From NCBI RefSeq assembly GCF_001857945.1, contig NZ_CP017770.1, positions 2,914,001-2,978,000 of the forward strand: DNA of 64,000 bases, in the 5' to 3' direction. The notes under the pieces were generated by a model that was not told the origin of the DNA, made no database searches, and was given only the letters and a program-made list of their open reading frames with translations. This DNA is from Paenibacillus crassostreae. GTDB lineage: Bacteria; Bacillota; Bacilli; Paenibacillales; Paenibacillaceae. Of the stretch, positions 8,304-17,401 are shown in pieces; the first letter of the stretch is position 1; each line of letters starts with the position of its first letter. A program made the translations under genes and the position numbers.

Positions 8304-9704
8304 ATGGATCCGGTTATGCTTTCACGCATTCAATTTGCGTCGACCACACTGTTTCACTTTATTTTTGTACCATTATCTATTGGATTAGCATTATTGATCG
8401 CCATTATGGAAACAATGTATGTTATTAAAGGAAAAGAAGAATACAAGAAGATGGCTAAATTCTGGGCCCATCTGTTTCTCATCAACTTTGCAGTGGGTGT
8501 GGTAACAGGTATATTACAAGAGTTTCAGTTCGGGATGAACTGGTCTGACTACTCTAGATTTGTAGGAGATGTATTCGGAGCGCCGCTAGCGGTCGAAGCT
8601 TTGCTTGCGTTCTTCTTAGAGTCTACGTTCCTGGGTCTATGGATCTTTGGATGGGATCGCCTATCTAAAAAGCTTCACTTAATGAGCATATGGTTAGTAT
8701 TTTTTGGTACGCTGATGTCTGCATTTTGGATCATCGTTGCGAATGCCTTTATGCAAGTACCGGTTGGTTATGAGATTAATAATGGTCGAGCCGAGATGAA
8801 TGATTTCTTTGCTTTGATCACGAACAAGCAACTATTACTGGAGTTCCCACATACGGTACTAGCTGCATTTATGACAGGTGCTTTCTTTGTTGTAGGTGTC
8901 AGTGCCTATAAGATGTTAAAACGTAAAGATTATGAATTTTTCAAGAAGTCCTTTATTATAGCGATAATAGTAGGAATGGTTTCTTCAATTGGTGTCGCGC
9001 TTGTAGGACATAGTCAAGCTCAGTATCTGGTTGAGACTCAACCGATGAAGATGGCGGCCTCAGAAGCGCTATGGGATACAAGTTCCGATCCAGCGCCTTG
9101 GACGGTATTTGCGACTATAGATACGGATAATAAAGAGAACGGTTCAACTTTTCAGATCCCATATTTGCTAAGTTTCTTATCGTATAGCAAGTTCTCGGGT
9201 TCATTGGAAGGCATGAACCAGTTACAAGAACAATACGTAGAGGAATATGGCCCTGGGGATTATATTCCACCTGTAAAGACGACTTTCTGGAGCTTTCGGA
9301 TTATGGTAGGGAGCGGATCTATTCTTATTCTTCTAAGTATGTACGGTGTCTACCTCGTAGCTCGTAAAAAGCTAGATCAAGTCAATAAGTGGTTCTTGCA
9401 TATCATGGTATGGGCAATTTCATTACCATTTATTGCGAACTGGGCGGGATGGATCATGACAGAGATCGGTCGTCAACCATGGACGGTCTTTGGACTGTTT
9501 AAGACAGAGGATAGTGTTTCACCTAATGTATCTGCAGGGCAAATTTTGTTCTCATTAATTTCATTCTCACTTGCATATTTAATATTAGCTATCATCTTAG
9601 TTTACCTATTTTTACGTGTGATTAAGAAGGGACCGCATGATTCCGATACTCATAAGGAAGAATCTCACGACCCATTTGATAAGGAGGGTAATTATGTCTC
9701 TTAA
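8304..9704 (+). CDS. cydA: Cytochrome bd ubiquinol/menaquinol oxidase subunit I
   Basis: Heme-bearing subunit of cytochrome bd, a high-affinity terminal oxidase in the cytoplasmic membrane that reduces oxygen with electrons from quinol. The start MDPVMLSRIQFASTTLFHF is the family signature, with a conserved heme-ligand His near the N-terminus. The motif GWIMTEIGRQPW is present in the C-terminal half, and the quinol loop is the short type. 466 residues. I choose ATG 8304; a TTG three codons upstream is less likely. cydB overlaps its 3' end by 11 bp. Operator-like palindromes upstream suggest Rex or Fnr control by NADH/NAD or oxygen. Confidence 0.97.
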   Translation: MDPVMLSRIQFASTTLFHFIFVPLSIGLALLIAIMETMYVIKGKEEYKKMAKFWAHLFLINFAVGVVTGILQEFQFGMNWSDYSRFVGDVFGAPLAVEALLAFFLESTFLGLWIFGWDRLSKKLHLMSIWLVFFGTLMSAFWIIVANAFMQVPVGYEINNGRAEMNDFFALITNKQLLLEFPHTVLAAFMTGAFFVVGVSAYKMLKRKDYEFFKKSFIIAIIVGMVSSIGVALVGHSQAQYLVETQPMKMAASEALWDTSSDPAPWTVFATIDTDNKENGSTFQIPYLLSFLSYSKFSGSLEGMNQLQEQYVEEYGPGDYIPPVKTTFWSFRIMVGSGSILILLSMYGVYLVARKKLDQVNKWFLHIMVWAISLPFIANWAGWIMTEIGRQPWTVFGLFKTEDSVSPNVSAGQILFSLISFSLAYLILAIILVYLFLRVIKKGPHDSDTHKEESHDPFDKEGNYVS

Positions 9705-10707
9705 TGAGTTATGGTTCTTGTTGATAGCCGTACTATTCATTGGTTTCTTCTTCTTGGAAGGCTTCGACTTTGGCGTAGGTATGTCAACAAAGCTTCTAGC
9801 GAAGAATGATTCTGAGCGTCGCGTATTAATTAATTCGATTGGCCCCTTCTGGGATGCGAATGAAGTATGGTTGATTACTGCAGGGGGTGCGATGTTCGCG
9901 GCCTTCCCTCATTGGTATGCTACTTTGTTTAGTGGATTCTACACTGCATTAGTATTTGTTCTATTAGCCTTGATTGGTCGTGGTGTTGCATTTGAATTCA
10001 GAGGAAAGGTTCACTCAGAGACTTGGAAGAAAACTTGGGATATTGTTATTTTCTTAGGTAGTTTGCTTCCGCCGCTTCTATTCGGGGTCGTATTCGCTTG
10101 TTTAATACAAGGGGTCCCTATTGGCGAAGATATGAATATGAATGCGAGTTTCTCTGATATTGTCAATGGATATACGCTATTGGGAGGTATCACTGTAGTT
10201 GTTCTTTGCTTAGTGCATGGACTTATGTTTACTACCTTAAGAGTTATGGGAGATTTGCAGGATCGAGCACGTATGATGGCTAAGAAGCTATTGATTCCTC
10301 TAGCTGTTCTATTAGTAGGTTTTGCTGTGATGACGTATTTTGTGACGGATGTATTCGAAGTTCGTGGCACTATTCTTAGTGTAACTGCTGTTGTAGGCGT
10401 GATTGTCTACTTCTTAGCCGCATACTTTATTTCACGCAAAAAAGATGGTTGGGCTTTCGGTATGACAGGAGCCGTAATTATCGTATCCTTTGCATCCATA
10501 TTTATTGGGTTATTCCCACGGGTTATGGTCAGTTCGATCAGTGACACCTTTAGTTTAACGATTACGAACGCTGCATCGGGACAATATTCATTAAAGGTCA
10601 TGTCCATCGTTGCGCTAACCTTGCTTCCATTTGTTCTAGGGTACCAAATATGGAGCTACTTCGTATTCAATAAAAGAGTTAATGCGAAAGATCATTTGGA
10701 ATACTGA
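9694..10707 (+). CDS. cydB: Cytochrome bd oxidase subunit II
   Basis: Second subunit of cytochrome bd; it packs against CydA and stabilises the hemes. 337 residues with the typical opening LWFLLIAVLFIGFFFLEGFDFGVG and the motif GPFWDANEVWLITAGGAMFAAFP. About eight or nine membrane helices. The ATG at 9694 follows AAGGAGGG at ideal distance and lies inside the end of cydA. A longer frame upstream in the same phase lies wholly within cydA coding sequence and is not used. The next gene starts on its stop codon. Confidence 0.97.
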   Translation: MSLNELWFLLIAVLFIGFFFLEGFDFGVGMSTKLLAKNDSERRVLINSIGPFWDANEVWLITAGGAMFAAFPHWYATLFSGFYTALVFVLLALIGRGVAFEFRGKVHSETWKKTWDIVIFLGSLLPPLLFGVVFACLIQGVPIGEDMNMNASFSDIVNGYTLLGGITVVVLCLVHGLMFTTLRVMGDLQDRARMMAKKLLIPLAVLLVGFAVMTYFVTDVFEVRGTILSVTAVVGVIVYFLAAYFISRKKDGWAFGMTGAVIIVSFASIFIGLFPRVMVSSISDTFSLTITNAASGQYSLKVMSIVALTLLPFVLGYQIWSYFVFNKRVNAKDHLEY

Positions 10708-12437
10708 TGGGTCGCGACTTATTAGGTTTCAAAGGAATCAAACCCGTTCTATTGATGGTGGCACTACTGACCTTAGTGCAAAGTATATCCATATTGTGGA
10801 TGGCCAGAGGGTTGTCGGAAGTTGTCTCCGCACTTTTTGCTGGGGAAGCCCTGCAGAATCAGCATGATGGAATCTTCATGTTTCTGATGGCATTTCTGGT
10901 TCGCCATGTCATAAATTTCTTGCAACAAAAAATAACGTACCGCTATGCAGAGCATACCGGTGCGTTATTGCGCAAACAATTAATAGACAAGCTATTTCAA
11001 CTTGGACCTCGGTTCGCTAAGACAGAGGGAACAGGGAAGCTGGTTACGCTTGTTTTGGATGGAATATCAAAATTTAAGCTCTATTTAGAATTGATCATAC
11101 CGCGTACGGTAGCAACTGCGATAGTTCCAGTAGTCCTTCTTATATATATATTCACGCAAGATATGACGTCCGGAGTTATTCTCTTAGTTACGATGCCGAT
11201 TCTAATTGCATTCATGATTCTAATCGGACTTTCTTCGCGTAAGCAAGTAGATGGTCAAATGGAATCTTACCGGAATTTAGCGAATCATTTCGTTGACTCA
11301 TTACGTGGGCTAGAGACCCTGAAGTATTTAGGTCGAAGCAAGTCACATGAAGGTTCGATAGGCAAAGTTAGTGATAGGTATAGAAAAGCTACAATGAAAA
11401 CGTTGCGTGTTGCCTTCTTATCTTCGTTCGCATTGGACTTCTTCACGATGTTGTCTGTAGCTTCGGTTGCTGTTAGTCTAGGTCTGCGCTTAATCAACGG
11501 TGAAATGATGTTGGTCACAGCTCTAACGATCCTCATTCTAGCACCAGAGTATTTCCTACCCGTACGGATGGTAGGATCAGATTATCATGCTACTTTGAAT
11601 GGGAAGGAAGCAGGAGAGGCAATCCAAGCTGTAATCGATATGCCAATTGAGAAGGAGGAATTGTCTCTTCCTGAAGGGTTCTCTTATTCTTGGAATACCG
11701 ATAGCCAACTGTCATTATCACATGTACAGGTACAGCATGAAGCAGAGGGTCCTTATTCCCTGCATGATGCAACCCTACACATTCAAGGAATGAAGAAGAT
11801 TGGTATTATTGGCGAAAGTGGAGCTGGGAAATCAACGCTAATTGATGTGCTAAGTGGATTTCTACGACCCTCTTCAGGCACCGTAGAGTTGAACGGACAA
11901 GCGCTTTCGGCATTAACAGATGTGGCATGGCAGAATCAAATGACATATATCCCCCAGAGTCCCTATTTATTTAGCAGTAGTCTTGCTGATAATGTGCGCT
12001 TCTATACGCCTGATGCAAGTCAGGCAGAGGTTGAGGAAGCAGTTAAGAATGCGGGTCTATCTGAGCTTGTGGAGAGTCTACCAGCAGGCGTTGACGAGGT
12101 CATTGGTAGTGGTGGTCGTGTCTTGAGTGGTGGCCAAGCTCAGCGGGTAGCGCTCGCACGTGCATTCCTAAGTGATCGACCGGTGATTCTGTTAGATGAA
12201 CCAACAGCTCATTTGGATATCGAGACGGAATATGAGTTGAAGGAGACGATGCTTTCTCTTTTTAAGGAGAAGTTGGTATTCCTGGCTACACACCGTCTAC
12301 ACTGGATGCCAGACATGGATCAGATTATCGTGATGGATCAAGGTAGAGTAGCAGAAATTGGAACCCATGAGGAGTTAATCGCTTGTAAGGGTGTTTATTA
12401 TGCGTTAATTACTTCACAGCTGGAGGGTGTGCTATGA
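10707..12437 (+). CDS. cydC: Thiol-reductant ABC exporter, first half (CydD in E. coli naming)
   Basis: Fused membrane-ATPase half of the heterodimeric CydDC exporter, which moves glutathione or cysteine (and may bind heme) and is needed to assemble cytochrome bd. Six membrane helices fill the first half; Walker A is GESGAGKST near residue 369, the signature is LSGGQAQR, and Walker B is VILLDEPTAHLD. 576 residues. Its ATG shares one base with the cydB stop (TGATG), so translation is coupled. In B. subtilis the first of the two genes is called cydC; in E. coli nomenclature it is CydD. Confidence 0.93.
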   Translation: MGRDLLGFKGIKPVLLMVALLTLVQSISILWMARGLSEVVSALFAGEALQNQHDGIFMFLMAFLVRHVINFLQQKITYRYAEHTGALLRKQLIDKLFQLGPRFAKTEGTGKLVTLVLDGISKFKLYLELIIPRTVATAIVPVVLLIYIFTQDMTSGVILLVTMPILIAFMILIGLSSRKQVDGQMESYRNLANHFVDSLRGLETLKYLGRSKSHEGSIGKVSDRYRKATMKTLRVAFLSSFALDFFTMLSVASVAVSLGLRLINGEMMLVTALTILILAPEYFLPVRMVGSDYHATLNGKEAGEAIQAVIDMPIEKEELSLPEGFSYSWNTDSQLSLSHVQVQHEAEGPYSLHDATLHIQGMKKIGIIGESGAGKSTLIDVLSGFLRPSSGTVELNGQALSALTDVAWQNQMTYIPQSPYLFSSSLADNVRFYTPDASQAEVEEAVKNAGLSELVESLPAGVDEVIGSGGRVLSGGQAQRVALARAFLSDRPVILLDEPTAHLDIETEYELKETMLSLFKEKLVFLATHRLHWMPDMDQIIVMDQGRVAEIGTHEELIACKGVYYALITSQLEGVL

Positions 12438-14209
12438 AAGGCGAACAATGGCTACGGCCTTATATCACACAATATTTCTGGCGCTTCGTCATTATTGTAG
12501 TTTTGGGTGCGCTAACGTTACTAACAGCAAGTAGTTTAATGTTCTCCTCTGGGTATCTGATTTCTAAGTCTGCACTTCGGCCTGAGAATATCTTGATGGT
12601 GTACGTGCAGATCGTTATTGTAAGAACTTTTGGTACGAGTAGATCAGTTGTTCACTATGTGGAACGTCTCGTTGGACATGATACGATTCTGAGAATTCTA
12701 TCAAAAATGCGCGTACAGTTATATCGTATTCTCGAACCGCAAGCGCTATTTATTTCATCAAGATTCCGTACAGGGGATATCCTTGGAGTTCTTGCAGAGG
12801 ACATCGAGAAATTACAGGATGTGTACCTACGTACGATTTTCCCAAGCTTAGTAGCATTACTGCTATACGCTATATCCATTACGGCATTAGGGCAATTCGA
12901 TTTGCAATTTGCTCTATATATGGCGTTATATCTCCTTATTCTCATCCTTGTTCTGCCATGGATCTCACTGTGGCTCACGAAGAAGAAGAATCAGCAGTCA
13001 CAGCATAAGCGTGGTCGATTGTATCAGACTCTAACAGACGCTGTAATAGGCATGAGTGATTGGGTCATTAGTGGTAGACCAGCTCAATTCGTTGAACTCT
13101 ATGAGAACAATGAAGTAGAAGTAGCGCAAATTGATCGTAAGTTAAGTACATGGGCGAGATGGAGAAATCTGATCGGCCAAACAACGTCGGGGATCGCAGT
13201 AGTAGGTGTTTTATATTGGTCAGGTCAACAGTACGCTGATGGATTGATTGCCTCGACGATGATCGCAGCATTTGTACTTGTAATCTTTCCACTGATGGAT
13301 GCATTTCTTCCGATTTCTGAAGCTATCGAGAAAGTTCCACGTTATCAAGGTTCTTTTGTCCGTTTGGCTGAGATTGAGGATGCGGGAAAAGAGATGAAAG
13401 GGACAGATTCCTCGCGGATCGAGAAGATTAGTGAAGAGGTCTTGAATAGGGCTAGAAGTGACGCACATCTTAAGATAGATCATGCTTCATATCGATATGA
13501 TGACTTAGGAGTATGGTCTTTCCAAGACATTACATTAGATATTCCTCAAGGGAAGAAAATCGCTATTATTGGGCGAAGTGGTGCAGGTAAATCTACGCTA
13601 TTGAAATTGATTCAAGGCGCTGTTGTTCCTGAAAAGGGTAGTGCAACAATTCATGGGATGGATGCCCATCTATATGATGAACATATCCCTAGCATCATTT
13701 CCGTATTAAATCAAAGTCCACATCTATTTGATACAACGGTAACGAATAATATCCGCATGGGTAAATTAGATGCAACGGATGAGGAGATAGCTGAAGTAGC
13801 TCGTAAAGTGAAGATGGATCGTCTCATTGAATCACTTCCGGAGGGCTACAAAACGGCTATGCATGAGACAGGGCAACGTTTCTCTGGAGGAGAACGGCAA
13901 CGGATCGCATTAGCGCGTGTCCTATTGCAAGATACACCTGTTGTCATACTAGATGAACCTACAGTGGGACTTGATCCGCGGACAGAGAATGAGCTGCTCG
14001 CTACGATCTTTGAGACGCTTAGAGGGAAATCCCTTGTGTGGGTGACGCATCATCTCGTCGGTGCAGAGCGAATGGATGAGATCATCTTTATGGAGAATGG
14101 AAAGATTGAGATGAGAGGTTCACATGTTGAGCTCATGGAGAACTATCCACGCTACCGTAATCTCTATCATTTAGATCGGCCGGAGAGTTTCTTGAAAGCA
14201 TCAGATTAG
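12434..14209 (+). CDS. cydD: Thiol-reductant ABC exporter, second half (CydC in E. coli naming)
   Basis: Partner of the preceding exporter half; both are needed for cytochrome bd maturation. N-terminal six-helix domain, then an ATPase with Walker A GRSGAGKST near residue 379, signature FSGGERQR and Walker B VVILDEPTVGLD with a canonical Glu. 591 residues. Start and stop overlap by 4 bases with the previous gene (ATGA). It ends the operon. No strong terminator follows at once; a non-coding repeat array begins about 70 bp downstream. Confidence 0.93.
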   Translation: MKGEQWLRPYITQYFWRFVIIVVLGALTLLTASSLMFSSGYLISKSALRPENILMVYVQIVIVRTFGTSRSVVHYVERLVGHDTILRILSKMRVQLYRILEPQALFISSRFRTGDILGVLAEDIEKLQDVYLRTIFPSLVALLLYAISITALGQFDLQFALYMALYLLILILVLPWISLWLTKKKNQQSQHKRGRLYQTLTDAVIGMSDWVISGRPAQFVELYENNEVEVAQIDRKLSTWARWRNLIGQTTSGIAVVGVLYWSGQQYADGLIASTMIAAFVLVIFPLMDAFLPISEAIEKVPRYQGSFVRLAEIEDAGKEMKGTDSSRIEKISEEVLNRARSDAHLKIDHASYRYDDLGVWSFQDITLDIPQGKKIAIIGRSGAGKSTLLKLIQGAVVPEKGSATIHGMDAHLYDEHIPSIISVLNQSPHLFDTTVTNNIRMGKLDATDEEIAEVARKVKMDRLIESLPEGYKTAMHETGQRFSGGERQRIALARVLLQDTPVVILDEPTVGLDPRTENELLATIFETLRGKSLVWVTHHLVGAERMDEIIFMENGKIEMRGSHVELMENYPRYRNLYHLDRPESFLKASD

Positions 14210-14279
14210 CGCTGCGCGGTGGCGTGGCATTACCAATAGAAGAATTATCAGGCAAGCGTAAATGCCGTGGCATCGCCAG

Positions 14280-14463
14280 TAGTTGTAAATAGTACAATTA
14301 AAAGTAGTGCATTCCATACAATACTAATATTAGTTGCATAGAGTACAATTAAATCCGAGGAAATCACCAATTTGCTATCGACCCCTCATTTTAGATGTAT
14401 GTTATACAACTAATTTTCCACTTACTCTCAAACCCTCCCGAATAGATGTGCTTTATGCAACTA
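14280..14463. repeat. Palindrome tetrad array 1
   Basis: Four 21-bp imperfect palindromes at 14280, 14331, 14392 and 14443, so start-to-start spacings are 51, 61 and 51. Units follow TAG(T/A)TG(T/C)(A/G)-N5-T(A/G)CAA(T/C)TA or its reverse; units 1 and 2 point one way, units 3 and 4 the other. Array 2 at 25139-25321 has the same layout, and the spacer between units 2 and 3 is partly conserved too (GAAATCA then TGCTA or GCTA). A fifth, degenerate unit may lie near 14304-14322. Confidence 0.8.
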
Positions 14464-14567
14464 ATGGACAGAGGAGGGGGCGGTAGAGGTAGAGTACGTA
14501 GAGTATGAGGATCTGAAGATAGATTAGATGGAACTAACGGTAGAATATTTAGATCTGCCGTTAAATG

Positions 14568-14653
14568 AAAGACCGCCCAGTATATGGTATGCCCTTCCAA
14601 TTGATAATCATGACTATCAATGGGGGCTTGACCAATGAAACTGGGCGGTCTTT
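14568..14653. terminator. Large bidirectional terminator
   Basis: Outer stem AAAGACCGCCCAGT with ACTGGGCGGTCTTT, perfect over 14 bp, and an inner stem ATTGATA/TATCAAT. T7 follows on the plus strand. It would end fumC transcription on the minus strand and any read-through from cydD. Confidence 0.88.
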
Positions 14654-14672
14654 TTTTCAAAAAGAACTTAAC

Positions 14673-16064
14673 CTAATCTGCCTTCGGATGAATCATTTGT
14701 TCTGGTCGCACAATCTCATCGAACTGGGCTTCTGTTAATAGATTGCTCCGTAGCGCTGCTTCTTTGAGCGTTAGACCTTCTTTATGGGCTAGCTTAGCTA
14801 CAGCCGCTGCATTCTCATATCCGATATGCGGATTTAGCGCAGTCACAAGCATCAAGGATTGTTCTAAGTTACGTTGGATAACGGCGTAATTGGGTTCGAT
14901 CCCAATGGCACAATTATCATTAAATGATCTTATGGCATCTGCCAAAAGTCCTGCCGATTGAAGGAAATTATAGATAATGACAGGCTTGAATACATTCAAT
15001 TCGAAATTACCTTGGCTTGCTGCAAATCCAATCGCTGCATCATTCCCCATCACTTGGCAGACAACCATTGTTAGGGCTTCACTTTGAGTTGGATTGACTT
15101 TACCTGGCATGATGGAACTTCCAGGTTCATTCGCTGGTATAATCAGTTCTCCAATGCCGCATCGTGGACCACTTGCTAACCATCTCACATCGTTGGCAAT
15201 CTTCATGAGGTCTGTAGCGAGCGCTTTCAATGCACCATGAACATAGACGAGTTCATCATGGCTCGTAAGAGAATGGAACTTATTAGAGGCAGAGGTGAAC
15301 GTTTTGCCGGTTAGGTTGCTGATTTCCTCTGCGACCATATCCCCGAACTTAGGATGGGCATTAATACCGGTACCTACTGCTGTTCCACCAATAGCTAGTT
15401 CACGGACATATTCGACACTACTTCTAATCATACTTTCCGTCTTATCGAGCATGCGATACCAGCCACTTACTTCTTGACCTAAGGTCATAGGTGTGGCGTC
15501 CTGCAGATGAGTTCTGCCTATCTTAATAATATCTTGGAATTGTTCACTCTTGAGCAGGAATGTTTCTTTTAATTGAGCAATCGCAGGTAGTAATTGATCT
15601 TCTACCGCAATGAGGGCAGCCATATGCATAGCTGTTGGGAATGTATCATTGGAACTTTGTGATTTGTTAACATCATCATTGGGGTGAATGCGAAGTGGAC
15701 TATCTTTGAGTGCGAGAAGTTGATTGGCACGGTTCGCAATAACTTCGTTGACATTCATGTTAGACTGAGTTCCACTACCTGTTTGCCAGACGGCGAGCGG
15801 AAAGTGTTCATCGAGTTGGCCTGCGATAATTTCATCAGCGGCTTCAACGATGGCATTCACTTTAACGGAGTCCATTTTGCCAAGTTTACCATTAGCGATA
15901 GCGGCGCTTTTCTTCAAAATAGCAAATACCCGAATCAGATCTAAAGGCATTTTTTCAGTACCAATCTGGAAATTCTCAAAGCTGCGTTGGGTTTGAGCAG
16001 CCCATAACTTGTCCGCAGGTACTTTTATTTCCCCAATTGTATCTTTCTCGATTCTGAATTCCAT
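14673..16064 (-). CDS. fumC: Fumarate hydratase class II
   Basis: Iron-independent fumarase of the TCA cycle (fumarate + water to L-malate), cytoplasmic homotetramer. The family signature [15 protein letters not shown] is present, as are [14 protein letters not shown] and [18 protein letters not shown]. From the ATG at 16064 the protein has 463 residues, the normal length, and starts MEFRIEKDT. The GAGGAGG box is 11 nt from this ATG but only 5 nt from a GTG two codons earlier (16070), so that GTG may be the true start. Monocistronic. Confidence 0.96.
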   Translation of the reverse strand: MEFRIEKDTIGEIKVPADKLWAAQTQRSFENFQIGTEKMPLDLIRVFAILKKSAAIANGKLGKMDSVKVNAIVEAADEIIAGQLDEHFPLAVWQTGSGTQSNMNVNEVIANRANQLLALKDSPLRIHPNDDVNKSQSSNDTFPTAMHMAALIAVEDQLLPAIAQLKETFLLKSEQFQDIIKIGRTHLQDATPMTLGQEVSGWYRMLDKTESMIRSSVEYVRELAIGGTAVGTGINAHPKFGDMVAEEISNLTGKTFTSASNKFHSLTSHDELVYVHGALKALATDLMKIANDVRWLASGPRCGIGELIIPANEPGSSIMPGKVNPTQSEALTMVVCQVMGNDAAIGFAASQGNFELNVFKPVIIYNFLQSAGLLADAIRSFNDNCAIGIEPNYAVIQRNLEQSLMLVTALNPHIGYENAAAVAKLAHKEGLTLKEAALRSNLLTEAQFDEIVRPEQMIHPKAD

Positions 16065-16239
16065 CTGCACGTCGTCCTCCTCTATCATTATCAATCCTAC
16101 AAGAGCAATATATCATAATTTTAGGGTGAATTGGCAAATCCATTTCATTATGGAATGAAGGAGCTGTAGAATGGACATGATATCCAAAATGATCATTCAC
16201 ATGTGTTATGCTTGTTATGGAGTTGGTGATTGTAGTATT

Positions 16240-16346
16240 TTAAAATATAAGATATAAAGTATAAGTTTTACGCTATACTTTATATCTTATATTTCTCGCT
16301 TAAACACTTACCGTCCTTATAAGGACGCCGAAGGCGTTTATACTTG
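16240..16346. repeat. Hairpin repeat element, copy B (intact stem)
   Basis: Second copy of the element at 1483-1585. Its long stem is perfect: 21 bp (16243-16263 with 16274-16294) around a 10-nt loop. It is followed by the palindrome GTCCTTATAAGGAC (16313-16326) and the stem ACGCC-GAA-GGCGT (16325-16337). The two copies differ by a 4-base indel and one substitution over about 105 bp. It lies about 40 bp upstream of the alpha/beta hydrolase start. Confidence 0.88.
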
Positions 16347-16384
16347 ATAATGATCCATGCTTAAAAAGAGGAGAGAATAGACAA

Positions 16385-17317
16385 ATGAAGACTGCAATTC
16401 TCATCATGATGGTTGTCATTGTTATGCTTGCCTTAGTTCTTATCGCCGCCAGCGTATACTTATACAATGTCAGCATATACCGTAGTAAAAAGGATTTCAT
16501 GAACGTCGATCCTAATTTGCTCAAGACATCTCAGCCATGGGAATCAGCTACGGATTGGTTACAAGAACAACCTATAAGAACAATACAAATTAAATCAGAT
16601 GATGGTTTGCAATTAGCTGGCCATTATATACCATCCCCTGAGGATAGCAATAAAGTAGTTATTCTAGCCCACGGATATTCAGGTCAGGGTAGAGACATGT
16701 CGAACTTCGCTAAATTGTATCAGGAATTAGGTTATCATGTGCTGATGCCAGACGATCGAGGACATGGTCAAAGCGAAGGACATTACATCGGATTCGGTTG
16801 GCATGATCGTAAGGACTACCTGAAATGGATTGATTATGTGATCGCAAGCCATGGAGAAGGTTCACAAATTATCCTTCACGGAATCTCAATGGGTGGCGCT
16901 ACAGTGCTTATGACTAGTGGTGAACCATTACCAGAACAAGTGAAGTGTATTGTATCTGATTGTGCCTATACTTCGGTTAAAGATATCCTAACGTATCAAT
17001 TAAAAGAGATGTATAAGCTTCCTGCTTTCCCGTTGATTCCATTAACAAGCTTAGTATGCCGATTACGGGCGGGGTATTTCTTCGGTGAAGCTTCCGCATT
17101 AGAGCAAGTAAGTCGGACTAAACTTCCAATCCTATTCATTCATGGCAATGAGGACAGGTTCGTACCCTATGATATGGTACACCGCTTATATGAGGCTGCA
17201 GGCAGTGAGAAGGAACTATTATCTGTACCCCATGCACAACATGGAAATGCCTTCTTTGCAGATAAAGAGGGTTATGGAAGCAAGTTAACGTCATTTGTGA
17301 GTCGATATGTGCTCTGA
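16385..17317 (+). CDS. Membrane-anchored alpha/beta hydrolase
   Basis: Serine hydrolase of the alpha/beta fold. One N-terminal membrane helix (about residues 4-27) is followed by the hydrolase domain: HGYSGQG (oxyanion loop, residues 96-102), nucleophile elbow GISMGG (S168), and probable catalytic D257 (GNEDRFVP) and H286 (HAQHG). 310 residues. It resembles YqkD/YfhR-type proteins, whose substrates are mostly undefined; ester or peptide hydrolysis on the outer face is possible. AGGAGAG precedes the ATG. Hairpin repeat copy B occupies most of its leader, so it may influence transcript start or stability. Confidence 0.85.
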   Translation: MKTAILIMMVVIVMLALVLIAASVYLYNVSIYRSKKDFMNVDPNLLKTSQPWESATDWLQEQPIRTIQIKSDDGLQLAGHYIPSPEDSNKVVILAHGYSGQGRDMSNFAKLYQELGYHVLMPDDRGHGQSEGHYIGFGWHDRKDYLKWIDYVIASHGEGSQIILHGISMGGATVLMTSGEPLPEQVKCIVSDCAYTSVKDILTYQLKEMYKLPAFPLIPLTSLVCRLRAGYFFGEASALEQVSRTKLPILFIHGNEDRFVPYDMVHRLYEAAGSEKELLSVPHAQHGNAFFADKEGYGSKLTSFVSRYVL

Positions 17318-17320
17318 ACA

Positions 17321-17372
17321 AAAAGAGTGTTTGTACTTTATGGGACTAACCATGAAATACAGACACTCTTTT
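17321..17372. terminator. Bidirectional terminator
   Basis: Stem AAAAGAGTGTTTGTA with TACAGACACTCTTTT between convergent genes, one mismatch, with A and T runs on the two sides. Confidence 0.88.
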
Positions 17373-17398
17373 AAAATATATGAAAGCATAAGGTTCAC
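17371..17398. repeat. Left-end remnant of the hairpin element
   Basis: 28 bases matching the left end of copy A at about 24 positions (TTAAAATATA, GAAAG, ATAAG blocks). It begins at the 3' edge of a terminator, as copy A does. Confidence 0.5.
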
Positions 17399-17401
17399 TC
17401 T

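Larger units (their letters stand above)
14210..14672. other. 463-bp gap between cydD and fumC
   Basis: Apart from the repeat array at 14280-14463 and the terminator at 14568-14653, this gap has an imperfect inverted repeat near 14219-14276 (GGCATT with AATGCC). An open frame on the minus strand over 14391-14660 crosses both repeat and terminator and is not coding. Confidence 0.6.

Noticed and set aside
10011-10370. 119-codon open frame on the minus strand inside cydB
   Set aside because: Lies wholly opposite a certain gene, has no ribosome site and no protein-like pattern.
14280-14463. CRISPR array
   Set aside because: Only four units, imperfect palindromes in both orientations, spacers of two lengths partly conserved between loci, and no cas genes.
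14568-14653. Structured RNA or riboswitch upstream of fumC
   Set aside because: It is downstream of fumC (minus strand) and has terminator arms with T runs, so a terminator explains it.
14391-14660. 89-codon open frame after cydD
   Set aside because: Runs through two repeat units and the arms of a perfect terminator.
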